Positions 1-11,085 of a DNA stretch of 64,000 nucleotides are shown here, one piece after another (positions within the stretch are counted from its first letter, which is position 1; every line of letters begins with the position of its first letter). Location of the stretch: NCBI GenBank assembly GCA_022495995.1, contig JAFEMH010000526.1, positions 1 to 64,000 of the forward strand, read 5' to 3'. The notes below the pieces were generated by a model. The model had not been told where the DNA came from and searched no databases. It saw only the letters and a list, made by a program, of their open reading frames with translations. Position numbers and translations under genes: made by a program. This DNA comes from Adenophora triphylla var. japonica (Eukaryota > Streptophyta > Magnoliopsida > Asterales > Campanulaceae).

Positions 1-1440
1 AAGAGCGAGATCTTCTACATCAAGAAGACCTTTGCGTGTTTAGCTATTTTTTCTTTTTTACTGATGATGATGTATCAGAAGAACAGCGCCTTCAAATTAT
101 GTGTGAGTGATCTGAGGGCGCTTCCGTCATGTAAATAATTCTGAGAGGAAGTGTCAATGTTTGCTGGATACCTCTGAAGCCCCCTCTGCATGGCAGGACT
201 CGAAGAGCCGCACTGAAAGGATCATCCGAGCTTCCATGGAGGTCTCTTAGGACTCCAGTGGTCATAATTGCACGTTTTTCAATAGCTGAAACCTTGGGCC
301 GACACCGCGCTACCACTTTGGCTTTGGAGGCCTCATCCACACCTGTTGAGCGATTCACCGCACCTATCTTTAAGGGAAGCTGAAAGCTGCGTTTGTGGAC
401 GCGTTTGCTTGTATTGCAGCTCGTGAAATCACAGGAAAGGCCTGATCAAGAAGCATTTTTAAAAGTGGTAAGGAAGATCTTTCTTTGATTGCGAATTTGA
501 GCACTACCACAGCCATGAACAGTTTTGTTACAGCCGGATCTTCCATCCACCATCAAGGCCAGAGGAACTTCTTTTATTATTTATCAAAGTGAAAAAGATG
601 AGGAAAAGTGCTTAGAGCATATCCATGTTTTTAGGTATTTGTATTCCTCTGACCTCTTCTTTAAGTAATCAGCGCTGAAGCACCACAGGACGCTCACTCT
701 TCCCTTCATCTTTGGGAGGAGCTCAGAAACCCAAACTCAGCAAGCAGCAAGATCTGCAAATGACCACAAGGGACTTCATGTCGAAACTATGGAAAATGTT
801 AATTATTAAGGATGAGCTCTCTGGATCCTCAAGTGATGATTATATGTGTTGCTAATAAAAATGCATCCACGCAGAAAATACAAAAATGATTCTCTATTCT
901 CGTCACTCTTTATCATCAATGTGAATTGTAGATATCTTAAACTAAGTAATATTAAGGTATTTAGTGAAAAGTAATGTCACACAAGAATTGCGAACAGATT
1001 CATTAAAATTAGTTATTACCACTTTGCATAATTCATCAAAGCCAACATATTGTGTTCTGATATTTTTTAGGTCATTGGGAAGTTGTTCATTTCCACCTTT
1101 TTGCAGACTAAATCAAATCCTAGCAGTGTCAGGTTACCATCGAAGAGGGTGATGTTACTTCTTCCTTAACAGAGGCTTCACTACTCTGAAGAAAAGGAAT
1201 GTGCAAAAGCAGAAGGACCATCAGCTGAAACAAGTCACTGCGAGGGTGATGAAATGTTTTTGTTGACCAAAACTCATTTTTGTTCTTTAAAAATATCACC
1301 AAACCAATCTTTAAGTAAGGCGAGATTAAACTTCCTATAGGCCTGCTGCCTTCAAATCAGTAGGTTTGACTCCATTTGATCTTTGCTCCTAAGATTGATT
1401 CACGTTATTCTGTGTTTTAATCATCTAGTCTGGAGACAAA
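1..1440. other. Unassigned region, mixed host-like sequence
   Basis: No long reading frame and no repeat of the window's element families is visible here. Short exon-like stretches on the plus strand are separated by AT-rich DNA, which suggests the decayed or intron-rich 3' end of a host gene. The best of these is listed separately. The part from about 900 to 1440 shows nothing I recognise. The boundary with the Copia remnant on the right is not sharp and lies somewhere near 1440-1540. Confidence 0.3.
689..855 (+). CDS. Possible terminal exon of an unidentified host gene
   Basis: A plus-strand frame runs open from an AG acceptor-like site (687-688) to a TAA stop at 853-855. It encodes a basic, Ser/Lys-rich tail with segments such as DFMSKLWKMLIIKDELSG and ends SSSDDYMCC. 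An AATAAA poly(A)-like signal overlaps the stop codon. Amino-acid composition is protein-like and the phase fits an internal acceptor, but I do not recognise the family and cannot trace the upstream exons with confidence. A short candidate upstream exon lies near 420-471, between a TTGTATTGCAG acceptor and a GTGGTAAGG donor. It could equally be chance or a pseudogene. Confidence 0.22.
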
Positions 1441-1540
1441 CCATCCATGATACCTCTCTTGAAACAAATTTCGGTGGCCGGCTATTGCGTTGGTAGCGCC
1501 CGGCCTCTTGTCTAGTTATCCAAGTGAGTTGAAGGCTGAG

Positions 1541-2965
1541 CTACGCTTCAACATAGCTGTCGGTTCTACCATGCTCAGGAGTCTTCATTACGAATGATCC
1601 TCCCTGCACATCCCCGCTCACTTTCTTGTTAACTATCGATCCTGAACAGCGCGAATCCACGTGCCCCACACAATCACAAGCTTGAAACCTTTGTGTGTTC
1701 TTTGCAACCCATCGCATCACCGTTCTAGATCCCGCTCCCATGTTGGCCAAATTGGCTCCGCGTCGGCCGACTTCATTACCCAATTTTCTACCAACATACC
1801 GTTTAGTGAAATTTCTCCCACCATGGCGATCTCGGCCACCACCATTCATCATTGGGATGCACCTTCGTTTCCCCCAACGACTCATGTTGCATGTGGTATA
1901 CAACATATTTTCCACGCCGCCACGAGCCACCAAGCTAGCTCCGCGGTTTACCTTCCATGTCCCACAACCGAAGGTCACCACACAACCCTCCTTATCAAGT
2001 TGCCTTATGGAAATTAAGTTCCTCTTCAAATCCGGAATATGTCGCACGTCACATAGCCGCAAAACAGTCCCATCTGTTGCTTTGACCCGAACAACCCCTT
2101 TTCCAATGACCTTGACATGATTATTGTTTCCCAAACGAACAACCCCAAAATCACCCGGAACGTACTGCTCCATTCATTCTGCACTGGTGCATGAATGAAA
2201 CGTCGAGCCCGAATCCAAAACCCACGAATCTGTTGAATCGCTCCCACCCAAGATTAATGCATCCGCTATCTCCTCAGCAACATTCAATTCCTTCGCTCTG
2301 CCTGACCGCTTCAGACAACTTCTCCTAAAGTTCCCCTTCTCCCCACAATCATAGCAAGTAATCACCTTCTTGCCACCCTTACTCTTTTCACCGACATTTA
2401 GTGCTAGCCCCGATGTCCCACCCTTGCTCTTCCTATGAATTTCTTCGCCAAGAATCACATCAACGACATCCGAAAACTTCAACTTCACTTTTCCTGTTGA
2501 AACGTTAACTGCTATCGCAGTCGTATCCCAACTTTCCGGCAAAGAAGAAAGTAAAATCAACGCTAGTACCTCGTCATCAAGAGTAACAGCCACGGAAGAC
2601 AGTTGGGTCGCTGAAGATTTGAATTCACTTATATGCTTTGTTGCCGACATGCCTTCCACCATCCTTATGTTCAACAGCTTCCTCATTAGATGAGCTTTAT
2701 TCGCCGCCGATGGTGTCTCGTACATGCTCGTCAACATCTCTAACATCTCCATGGTAGTCTTCGCCTCCAACACATTCTTCGCCACATCCTTGGTCAACGT
2801 TTGCCTAACAAGTCCTAACGCTTTCCGATCCAAGATTTCAAATTTTGCTTCCTCTATGTCCGCCGGCTTTTCTTTTAATGGTAGATACAAATCCTTGTTC
2901 CACAGAACATCCTCGATTTGTGTCTTCCAAAAATTGAAATCCGTCCCATCAAACTTTTCGATCAA
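1541..2965 (-). pseudogene. Copia gag-protease remnant, broken and truncated
   Basis: Minus-strand Ty1/copia gag. The protein starts MIEKFDGTDFNFWKTQIEDV, as usual for UBN2-type gag, and carries a zinc knuckle near residue 205 (CYDCGEKGNFRRSC) in which the expected His is Asn. The aspartic protease follows (WVLDSGSTFHSC). An in-frame TGA at 2174-2176 interrupts the protein immediately after the protease active site. The same frame then continues through a gag-pre-integrase segment (DVRHIPDLKRNLISI) to 1541. Integrase, reverse transcriptase, RNase H and the 3' LTR are absent, so the element is a 5' fragment or an internally deleted derivative. The last ~100 residues are Gly/Arg-rich and not typical of Copia. 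Confidence 0.8.
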
Positions 2966-3042
2966 CCCTTATTACCATCCTCCAAAGCTCCCAATAAATC
3001 CATGGCAAAAGATAACCCAAGCAATGATTCGACAAAACCAAA

Positions 3043-3054
3043 GCTCTGATACCA
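3043..3054 (-). other. Copia primer binding site (initiator tRNA-Met)
   Basis: On the minus strand this reads TGGTATCAGAGC, the standard plant Copia primer site complementary to the 3' end of initiator tRNA-Met. It lies 2 bases inside the LTR end at 3057 and about 80 bp upstream of the gag start at 2965. It fixes the orientation and the inner LTR boundary. Confidence 0.85.
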
Positions 3055-3056
3055 GT

Positions 3057-3530
3057 TGTTGTGAATTACCGCAGCGAAACGGCTCAAGCTAAGAGTAATA
3101 ATAAGAGCAACACACACGAAAAGTAAATCACACACAAAGGAACACACAAGAATTGTTAACCCGGTTCGTTGCAACGACAACTACGTCTGGGGGCGCTACC
3201 AAGCCAAAATATTCTCTCCAATATTTTCAGATGTTACAATTTGTTTCTAGGCTATCACATGTATTTATAGGGAACAATAAATCAAATCCTAGTAATATTC
3301 GAATTCCTACTCAAGAAAGTAATCTTCTTTCTATCCAAATACTACTATCAAAAGGAATCACCAAAGCAAGAGGAGTTCTTATCAAAATAGGAAACAAATC
3401 TGCCCAGAATCGTGACCAGCGCGGTCACCCAAGGACTCAGCGCGGTCGCGCACAAGAGAATTCCACCGAGCCAAGTGTTTCTGTCCAAGAGCGCGGTCGC
3501 GCACCATCACCTGCGCGGCCGCCCTTAACA
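3057..3530 (-). repeat. Copia 5' LTR
   Basis: The LTR is bounded on the plus strand by TGTTG and TTAACA, giving TGTTAA...CAACA on the coding strand, about 474 bp. A minus-strand TATA box (CTATAAATAC, 3261-3270) lies downstream, in element orientation, of a GC-rich cluster at about 3418-3523. That cluster has repeated GCGCGGTCGCGC-type palindromes and a GCGCGGCCGC. No matching 3' LTR is visible left of 1541. At its other edge it directly abuts the Tat-A integrase, so the Copia element probably inserted into, or recombined with, Tat-A. Confidence 0.75.
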
Positions 3531-3602
3531 CCAGAAACTCCGACGAATTAGAACTCCCTTGATCTCACCAACTCCTCCAACCGCGGTTCAATTCCTTTAT
3601 TC

Positions 3603-4520
3603 ATGGTTTTGACTCCACATCCCAACACTCACGATCTCTACTGCATGACTACGCCCTGGCCCTTCGCCACTTGGGGAATTGACGTCATCGGGAAAATCGC
3701 TCCACCGGGCAGCAACGGTCACGAATTCATCTTAGTAGCCATCGACTACTTCACCAAATGGGTCGAATCCAAGTTTTACAAGGTGCTCACCTCCAAGAAA
3801 GTCGCGCATTTCCTCAAGGAAAACATCATCTACCGATACGGCATCCCGAACGAGGTCATATCAGACAACGGCTCACACTTCGAAGGGGAATGCGACAGAC
3901 TGCTGGCCGAATTCAAGATCACACGCCATAAGTCTTCTCCCTACCGGCCACAAACAAATGGCGCCGTAGAAGCAGCAAACAAGACTCTCGAACGGATCAT
4001 CCGAAAAATGACCACCCGAGGACGAGATTGGCCCGAGAAGCTGCACCTTGCACTTTGGGGCTACCGAACATCAGTCAGAACGGCCACGGGAGAAACTCCA
4101 TTCGCCCTGACATACGGGATGGAAGCAATCCTCCCCATTGAATTGGAAATTCCCTCACTCCGAGTGCTGCTGGAAAATGACGTCAACGAAGTCAAATGGC
4201 TCCGAAGCCGACACGACGAATTGGCTCTGCTAGACGAGCGACGACTAAAGGCCATGGAACACGCCCGAGCCTACCAAAGCAGGATGGCTAGAGCTTTCGA
4301 CAAGAAAGTCAAGTCCCGAGACATCAGGGAAGGCGATCTGGTACTCAAAGAAAAGCCTCCCACTCGAACCAACCCACTGGGAAAATGGGAACCAACATGG
4401 ATCGGCCCTTTCGTGGTTCAAAAGATCTTCTCCGGAGGTGCCATGAAGCTGACAGACCTAGACGGCAATCCCTTCATGAATCCAGTCAACGGAAGCAAAC
4501 TCCGCAGATACTTCGCCTAA
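3603..4520 (+). pseudogene. Ty3/gypsy integrase C-terminal fragment (Tat-A)
   Basis: An open frame of 305 residues covers the integrase catalytic core and C-terminal domain of a Ty3/gypsy polyprotein. The three catalytic acidic residues are present: Asp in WGIDVIGKI, Asp in ISDNGSHFEGE and Glu in NGAVEAANKTLERII. The C-terminal part has the usual GDLVLKEK and GKWEPTWIGPFVV segments and ends LRRYFA. The ATG at 3603 is only the first Met of the fragment and not a real start. The zinc-finger half of integrase, RNase H and RT are lost at the Copia LTR junction. The core shows no stop or frameshift, so it may be younger than the rest of Tat-A or simply a fortunate remnant. Confidence 0.85.
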
Positions 4521-5729
4521 AGAAGAACAACTGTGCATCTTTTGGCACTCCATGTAGTGTCGAACTACGCAGACCTGAGCCCTCTAGTCCGGGGGAACGT
4601 AGGCAACCTTAATTGGTCCGGTCTAAAAACACACAAAAAAGTCAAAAGTTTGAATGTCAATCAAGACCTCCATCAAACTACACACTTTCCAGGAGCATGC
4701 CCCCACCATCACCTTGACCAAGTCAAACGACGGCGGCAATATCAAAGGACATCCGAAGGTCACTCAACGTCAAACGACTGACCCATGTCTACTTCCAAGC
4801 CAGGGGCTTGTCTTCGCCCTCACGCGCTTCAAAATAATAATAAAAAAAAGAGCTCGAGCAAGGGCTCTAAAAAAAATAATCTCAAGCAGAAGCTGCGAAA
4901 ATGAGGTCAAGAGCCCGACGCCAACAGGCAAGAGGCAAGGAAGCTACGAAAATGACCGTCAAAATGACTTGTCAGGGGATCATCCAACCTCTCAGCCAAA
5001 CACAAAGCCCAAGCAAAGGGGATTGCCGTCAAGACCCAGTGCGCTTCGATCATAAATGCAACAGAAAAGTCCAAAGATGGACGCCGCCAAGGTGCACAAA
5101 AGAAACAAAAAGCGAACAAGAGATCTTGCGTCTCGACAAAGCTTTAAAAGTAAATCACAAATCACTAACGATTACAACATTTCTTGATGAGTTCAAGCAC
5201 GGTCTACTCTCAAATTCACAACATGCTAAAAGACAGCTTAATACATTTAACAAATAATGTGTTTGCAATGCAATGAATGGATACCTAGAGGTCATTCCGC
5301 GCCATCTCGCGCTTGTCCCTCGCCATTCTTTCCTTTCTTCCCTCGTCCCCGGCGAGTCTTCTTTCGCTCCACGTGAGCCGCCTCTGCGTCTCTCGGTCAG
5401 AGATTGGGGGTCCTCCCAGTAGGAGTCAAACAATCCAGCGGCTCTCGGGGCTTTATTCGCCCGTGCTTCGGCTGGATCTCCTCCCTGCGAGTCCGCAAAG
5501 AGGACCTCTCCTGGTTAGTCGGTCAACTCTAGTCTCGTAGTAAAACAAAGTGTCTCCCGTCACATCCCGAGGGTCGAGACCAGCTTCGGCACTCCTAAGG
5601 CAATAGCTACTACGGCAATCGGGCCCCGTAATCGCTCCACGCCTGCTCCCAAAGCCACTTGGGACTTCCCAACACGCCGCTCATACCAAGCCCAGTCTTG
5701 GAGTCGTCAATACGACACTCTCCCGACGT
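4521..5729. other. Noncoding region between Tat-A integrase and antisense genes
   Basis: No coherent gene is visible. The region contains one copy of the CTACG...CGTAG bipartite hairpin motif (listed separately) and an AT-rich stretch near 4830-4890 with an AGAGC...GCTCT stem. Short frames on both strands have no recognisable domain. In element context this is the post-pol spacer, and its right part is the 3' side of the antisense gene. Confidence 0.5.
4557..4608 (+). other. CTACG...CGTAG bipartite hairpin motif, copy 1
   Basis: Begins GTGTCGAACTACG and ends GGAACGTAGGCAACC, with an inner CCC/GGG pairing. The outer CTACG and CGTAG are reverse complements. It sits 37 bp after the integrase stop. 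The same framework recurs at 10323, 10662, 11038 and 23071. I know of similar sequence in plant gypsy repeats but of no assigned function. Confidence 0.55.
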
Positions 5730-6915
5730 CTAAGGAGCACCGTCGGAGGGAAAGCGGAGTACTTCCATACCCTCGTAAAATACGGAAAGAGCACACGGAG
5801 CGGCCATACAAAGAGGAACTACCTCCGCAGTAGCAAGGTCATCCCGGCCCAACAAAGGCTCCTGCTTCATCCCAACCGCCAGGAAACAAGCGACGGAATA
5901 TAGAAGGATGACGGACCAAGACAAACCTGGAACTCGACAACATAGGACCCTTCTGCCCGAGGCCCTCCCTAGTCTCGATCCCCCAGTGCAAGGAACCCAC
6001 CAACGGATCTCGATGCGTACCAAGCCGTGCCATCCATCTCTCCCAAAGCGGATCGATCCATATCCAATGCAAGAGGTCGCCGAGCAAACGACCACGGCTA
6101 AAGCGACGTCGGAGCCTCGGGCATGGCCTGAAGTCTCTCTCGCAGACCACAAGGTGAGCAAAGCGGGGCTTCCCCCTCTGTGAACCGATCCCCGGTCGCC
6201 GCGACGATCGATACCATGAAGAGTTTCCCCTAGCACCAATGGGACAATATCCTCTCCGGCTGCGCGGCCCAACCACATCTAGCAAAGCGCCATCGCAAAC
6301 CCCAAGGGAGATGACCATGAAAAGCGTCGCTATCACGCACAAGGCAAATGCATCCCACGAGACATCACTCTCATCATCAATCATGAACAGCTCCGGCAGC
6401 GCAAAAATGTCAATATGACCCGAATCAAGGATCATGCCCTGCACTTCCCTCGGCAAAGTCTGAAGAAAGCCTGCAAGCTTCACGCTCACGGCAGCACTGC
6501 CAATCAAAGGAAGCGAGATGGCCTCCACCTCCGGTCCTCCAATCAAAGCCCGAAAATCCTCGAAGGTGGGCACCATTTCATTGTAGGAGAAGCAATACAC
6601 ATGCCTCCTAACATCCCAGAACCTCGCGGCAGCCCGCAACAAATCCCAATCAGGAACCAACTCCTTAAGAGACCAAACCGAGCAAAGTCTAAACCTTACC
6701 TCGAAAGCCCGCCTCTGATGCCTCATACGGTGTCGCATCCACATTTTCAGCCGCTCAAGGAAGTGTGCTTGCCGCTCCTGCGAAAGCCTTGGCAAAATTC
6801 TTGGAACGTACGAAGAATCCATGGCAAAAATGGAGGTTCCTAGAGAAAATGGGGAAGAAAGCTCGAAAATGGCTGCAAATGGGGAGTGGGGAAAGTCCAG
6901 ACATTCGGAAAGCAT
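5730..6915 (-). pseudogene. Antisense plant-mobile-domain-like (DUF7745-type) pseudogene
   Basis: Minus-strand gene lying opposite to the element's pol. The reading frame starting at 6915 has a probable real start at Met 32 (MDSSYVPRILPRLSQERQAH). The segments WDLLRAAARFWD, VPTFEDFRALIGGPEVE and LPELFMIDDESDVSWDAFAL resemble the DUF7745/PMD-related proteins common in plant genomes. Near 6250 homology moves to the overlapping frame ending at 5730 (EDIVPLVLGETLHGIDRR, GGSPALLTLW), so a frameshift has occurred. Downstream homology fades. Family assignment is from memory of the motif pattern. Function of these proteins in elements is unknown. Confidence 0.5.
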
Positions 6916-6939
6916 TTATCCCTTCCCAAAATCAAAGGT

Positions 6940-6984
6940 GATCCGTAGGGACCTCTTTGCACACCATGTTGGTCCGTACGGACC
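6940..6984. repeat. GGTCCGTACGGACC palindromes, internal pair
   Basis: A perfect 14-bp palindrome, GGTCCGTACGGACC, lies at 6971-6984, with a degenerate copy at 6940-6953. Each is followed by a TTGCA or TTTGCA tail. Four more copies lie in the LTR at 11353-11603. The internal pair sits just upstream, on the minus strand, of the antisense DUF7745-like gene. Confidence 0.7.
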
Positions 6985-7307
6985 TTGTTGCAACCAAGAC
7001 CCACTTTCCCAGCAAACAGTACAACAACCACTGTTACCAGCAGGACCTTGCTCCAAACTGCCCAAACTCTGGCCAAAGCCATTCCCGGCAAGCATACACT
7101 ACCCACAAACGCACTCCCAGCTCACGTGGCATGCACAAATAATAAAGTAGCAACAATTCCTAGGACAACTCCCGGGAATCACAAAAGACGACATTACATC
7201 TTAGAATAAAATACTTTGCGATACAAATGCAAATGTTTTATTACAGGTACATAAATGTCTGTTGCTAAAAAAAGAGAAGATATGGAAAGAGGGAAAGTAA
7301 ATGAGCC

Positions 7308-8445
7308 CTAATCCGACTCCTCAGCATCATCATCATCACTGACATCCTCAAGCGAGAAGTCGGGCATCCCGGCAAACTCGCCAGCCACGCCCTCATCATC
7401 AGAATACTGAACCCCCTCCTGGGGTAGGTACTCAAGATACTCAGAAGGATCAAACCCGACAAAAGGGTCGAAGTAGGCCGGCTCTGACGAACTCTCTCCC
7501 GGTGGTGTATGCTTCTGCACCTCCCCGTAGGTAATGGTGAGCTTACCCCTACTGGTCCTCCTCCTCCTCGCCGGACGGGCCCAGCCCAACATATTAGCAG
7601 GATAGGCCGCTATGGCCCCAGGATCTCGATCCTACGGGAAACACAGGAAGATCTCGTAGAACCACAACTACGACAAAAGCAGAAAAGGCTCAGTGCAAAA
7701 GAAAACGGAGAAATGACAAACTGCTAAATCAAAAACAGCAATAAACTCATACCTCCAAAGCAAAATCAAAACAAGCCAAGGAACTAGCCACGCCCCGGCT
7801 AAACCGGTCCAAAGAGAAGTAAAGCTCGGCCAGGCCCGCCTCGCCCCAAGCTATGCCTCGCCAGCGTACTCTCCAAGTCAATCAAGCTCTCCAGTGAGCA
7901 AAAGGAGCCGTGGTCGCGTGGTTCGAGAACGAGTCTCGAAAGGGCAAACCACGAAAGGAGCGCGCCGAGCTGCTCCGCCGTCACCGGCCGGTACCCCCAA
8001 CAATAGGCCCCAAATGCGGCGTAATCCTCATCTCCACATCGCTGTACAATGCCTGTGCCCTCATGCGAGGAAGAGGCGCAAAGCCCAGTAGCTCAGCCAG
8101 CACGTCCTCAGCTATCCTATCCCTCCACCGCACTAGCCCTCCTTTGAAGGAAAGCCCGGTGATAGCAGCAAAATCGGTGGGCGTCACCGTCACCTCGCCC
8201 CAGCTCAGATGGAAGGTGTTGGTGGTATCCCACCAATACTCAGATAAGCCTAGGAAGATACTCTTGTTCTTCCTCGTGTCAGAGACCCCGGCCAAGTTCT
8301 CCACGAACACGCCCAAGCCAGAAGCATAGACCAGCCTCCTGGGGCTTGGCCCGCCATCCACAGAGATATTCGGCATCTGCTGCCACAACTCAACTACAGC
8401 CTTGAGCGATCCCCGAGTCTTCATCTTTTTAGCTTTCCCAGCCAA
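7308..8445 (-). pseudogene. Antisense plant mobile domain (PMD) pseudogene with intron
   Basis: Minus-strand remnant of a plant mobile domain (aminotransferase-like, PMD) protein. The hallmark is the strand-rich segment LSEYWWDTTNTFHLSWGEVT followed by VTPTDFAAITGLSF. Homology changes frame near 7981 and again around 7850 (IAWGEAGLAELYFSLDRFSR), showing frameshifts. A plausible intron runs on the minus strand from 7752 (GTATGAG donor) to 7668 (TGTCGTAG acceptor). The second exon has an early in-frame stop (FLCFP stop DRDPG) and then an acidic tail to 7308 (EDVSDDDDAEESD). PMD proteins are known both as host genes and as extra genes in Tat elements. The antisense placement here fits the latter. 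Confidence 0.6.
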
Positions 8446-8526
8446 AAGCCCCTCATCCTGCAGGTAAACACAGCAAAGGTACGTCAGTCACAGTACTTAA
8501 TACCAAAGCATATAAAAAAAAAGAAG

Positions 8527-8940
8527 TTCGTCACAAAACACGGCATGCATTACACATAACCTTCACATGTAACCCGTCACAAAACACGGCATGCATCACA
8601 CATTACTTTCACATACAACCCGTCACAAAACACGGCATGCATTGCACATAATTTTCCCCATACAGTCCGTCACAAAACACGGCACACACTGTACAAATTT
8701 TCTCAACAGAGGAATTAAGCCCTACACGACACATTTTCAAAAGACCCGTCACAAAACACGGCACATATTGCACATATTTTCCCTACAAATTCCGTCACCA
8801 AAAACACGGCACACACTGCATGACACATTTTCAAAAGAAAAGTCCGTCCCTACACGGCACATACTTTCAGACAAAACCCGTCACAAAACACGGCACATGT
8901 CACATTTTTCACAAAACTTGTCCCTACATGGCAATTTTTC
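8527..8940. repeat. Tandem array of CCGT-loop-ACGG hairpin units
   Basis: About eight copies of a unit of about 45 bp share the core CCCGTCACAAAACACGGCA. Within the core CCGT pairs with ACGG around an eight-base CA-rich loop. Spacers between cores are AT-rich and vary in length. Two copies have CCGTCCCTACACGG or a decayed form, changing the loop but keeping the stem. Confidence 0.75.
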
Positions 8941-9425
8941 TCACAATGAAACATATAAAATAGCATAAGGTACAAAACACCAAAGCATGCATTTTCAAAG
9001 AGAGGCACTTTATTTTTACAAATAAGAGCTAATCTACACATTTTTGCACAAAAATCACATACCCACAATTTTTACATGCTCAATTTCAACAATTCATCAA
9101 GAATTTCACAAGAAGGCATGGCAAAAGCCCCAAATATGCGAAAAACTAAAACCTAGTTCTAGCATTCAAAAATTCAAGCGAGGAATCAAGACTAAATTGA
9201 TTTCTTACCTCCCCGGCGTTCCTAACTCGCCGATTATGCACCTCCGGATTCGGGTACAGCACATCCGGGTTCTTCGAAGAAGGCACGAAGGAGATCCAAT
9301 TTCTTTGAAGCTCCATCCTTTGCTCGATCACTTCTTAGCTCCGTTGGCGACGCCCCCTCCTTGATCCTTCCGCCATTGCAAGCAATTCAAGCTAAAAAAT
9401 GGAAGATTTTGGACAACAAAACCAA
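8941..9425. other. Noncoding spacer in Tat-A
   Basis: AT-rich then mixed sequence with short frames on both strands and no recognisable product. It separates two repeat arrays. I see no gene, promoter or RNA here. Confidence 0.4.
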
Positions 9426-9585
9426 CACCGGCCATCAAAGTAAGCCCGAGTTCCTTCCCCAGCAAGTCAAAAGGGAAGTCGTACAAGACCGCATATCCCC
9501 AGCACCGGCCATCAAAGTAAGCCCGAGCTCCTTCCCCAGCAAGTCAAAAGGGAAGTCGTACAAGACCGCATATCCCCAGCATCGG
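9426..9585. repeat. Tandem duplication, unit about 78 bp
   Basis: Two nearly identical units begin ACCGGCCATCAAAGTAAGCC; a third partial start follows at about 9585 (ATCGGCCGTCATCGTAAGCC). Inside each unit CTTCCC pairs with GGGAAG. A decayed copy of the start recurs near 9709. Confidence 0.7.
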
Positions 9586-10322
9586 CCGTCATCGTAAGCC
9601 CGGACCTCGCCCACTAAACGGTAAAGCAAGCACAAAAGGAGCCAGCACCTCCCAGCACTATTCACAAGGCACAAAACGCCTCCAAAACGCCAAACGGTGA
9701 AGCAACCACCGGCCATCAAAGTAAGTCCGAAGTCACCTCCTCTGCGGAAAAAGCCCTCTGAGGCCACGATGATCCCAGCCCGGATGAACACCCGGGCAAT
9801 CAGAGTAACTCCAACCTTCTCCCCAGCGGACAAAGCATGAGGCATCTACACCTCTCGCAATCAAAGCATGAGGCATCCACGCCTCTCACAATTAAAGCGC
9901 AAGGCAGCCATGCCTCTACAAACCGCAGTCAGAAGACGAACCGAGTCCTCATACATGACACAACCACAGTCAGAAGACGATTCAAGTCCTCACGCACGAC
10001 ACAACCGCAGTCAGAAGACGAATCAAGTCCTCACACATCACTATCTCCAGCCCGGAAGGCTTTAAACCACTCGGTCCGGAAGACCATATAAATCTCCCAC
10101 ATCACTATCTCCAGCTCGGAAGGCTTTAAATCACTCGGTCCGGAAGACCGTATAAACCTCCCCAAATCATTATCCCGGCCCGGAAGGCCTTAAACCACCC
10201 GATTCGGAAAATCGTAAAATTTCCATCTCAGGATGCCACCACGTCCTCACAGTCGACCTCGACGGTCACACGACACTTCAGGGCACCACCACGCCCGCAT
10301 ACACTCACAATTTCAAGACCCC

Positions 10323-10370
10323 TGAACTACGATCAGGCTTGATTCCCGCTAGGGATACGTAGGAATCCTG
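10323..10370 (+). other. CTACG...CGTAG bipartite hairpin motif, copy 2
   Basis: Begins CCTGAACTACGATCAGG and ends GGGATACGTAGGAATCC, with an inner TCCC/GGGA stem around GCTA. Two very similar copies follow at 10662 and 11038. Confidence 0.6.
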
Positions 10371-10661
10371 TCACAGGGTCCAGCCATCGACCTATACGGT
10401 CACCCAGGACGCCTCCACGTCCTTACAATCGACCTCGGCGGTCACCACATCTTAGGACGCCACCACGTCCTCACAGTCGACCTCGGCGGTCCCACCACAA
10501 ACCATCTTTTCGTAAGATTAACCATCTTCTCGTAAGATTACCCATCTTCTAGTAAGATTGCACATCTCAGGACGCCACCACGTCCTCACAATCGACCTCA
10601 GCGGTCACACGACACTTCAGGGCACCACCACGCCCGCATACATTCACAATTTCACAACCTC

Positions 10662-10709
10662 TGAACTACGACCAGGCTTGATTCCCGCCAGGGATACGTG
10701 AGAATCCTA
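10662..10709 (+). other. CTACG...CGTAG bipartite hairpin motif, copy 3
   Basis: Like copy 2, but the right arm reads ATACGTGAGAATCC, which weakens the outer stem. The inner TCCC-GCCA-GGGA hairpin is intact. Confidence 0.5.
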
Positions 10710-11037
10710 TCACGGGGTCCCGGCCATCGACCTACGCGGTCACCCAGGATGCCACCACGCCCTTACCATCGACCTATGCGGTCACCAGACGCCACCACGC
10801 CCTTCGCACCATCGACCTATGCGGTCACCCAGGGCCACCACGTCCACCACCATCGACCTATGCGGTCACCCGGACGCCGCCACGTCCTTACCAGGCTCCT
10901 ACGGTCACCCCGGGGACGCCACCACGTCCTCACCATCGACCTATGCGGTCACCCACAGGACACCACCACGTCCACGCACAGAGTTTCAGTCAGAGGACAT
11001 CTCCCGTCCTCGTGCACAACAACACTCACCCCACACA

Positions 11038-11085
11038 CGAACTACGATCAGGCTTGATTCCCGCCAGGGATACGTAGGAATCCTA
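11038..11085 (+). other. CTACG...CGTAG bipartite hairpin motif, copy 4
   Basis: CGAACTACGATCAGGC then TCCCGCCAGGGA then ACGTAGGAATCC. Both outer and inner stems are perfect. Confidence 0.6.

Noticed and set aside
92..358. Minus-strand 88-residue frame
   Set aside because: No recognisable motif and no context. The plus strand of the same stretch looks equally exon-like, so neither was called.
7308..8445. Host PMD gene independent of the retrotransposon
   Set aside because: Position between integrase and LTR, antisense orientation and decay fit a Tat extra gene better. It cannot be fully excluded from sequence alone.
8527..8940. CRISPR-like regular repeat array
   Set aside because: Plant nuclear context, repeats degenerate, spacers AT-rich and related to one another, no cas genes.
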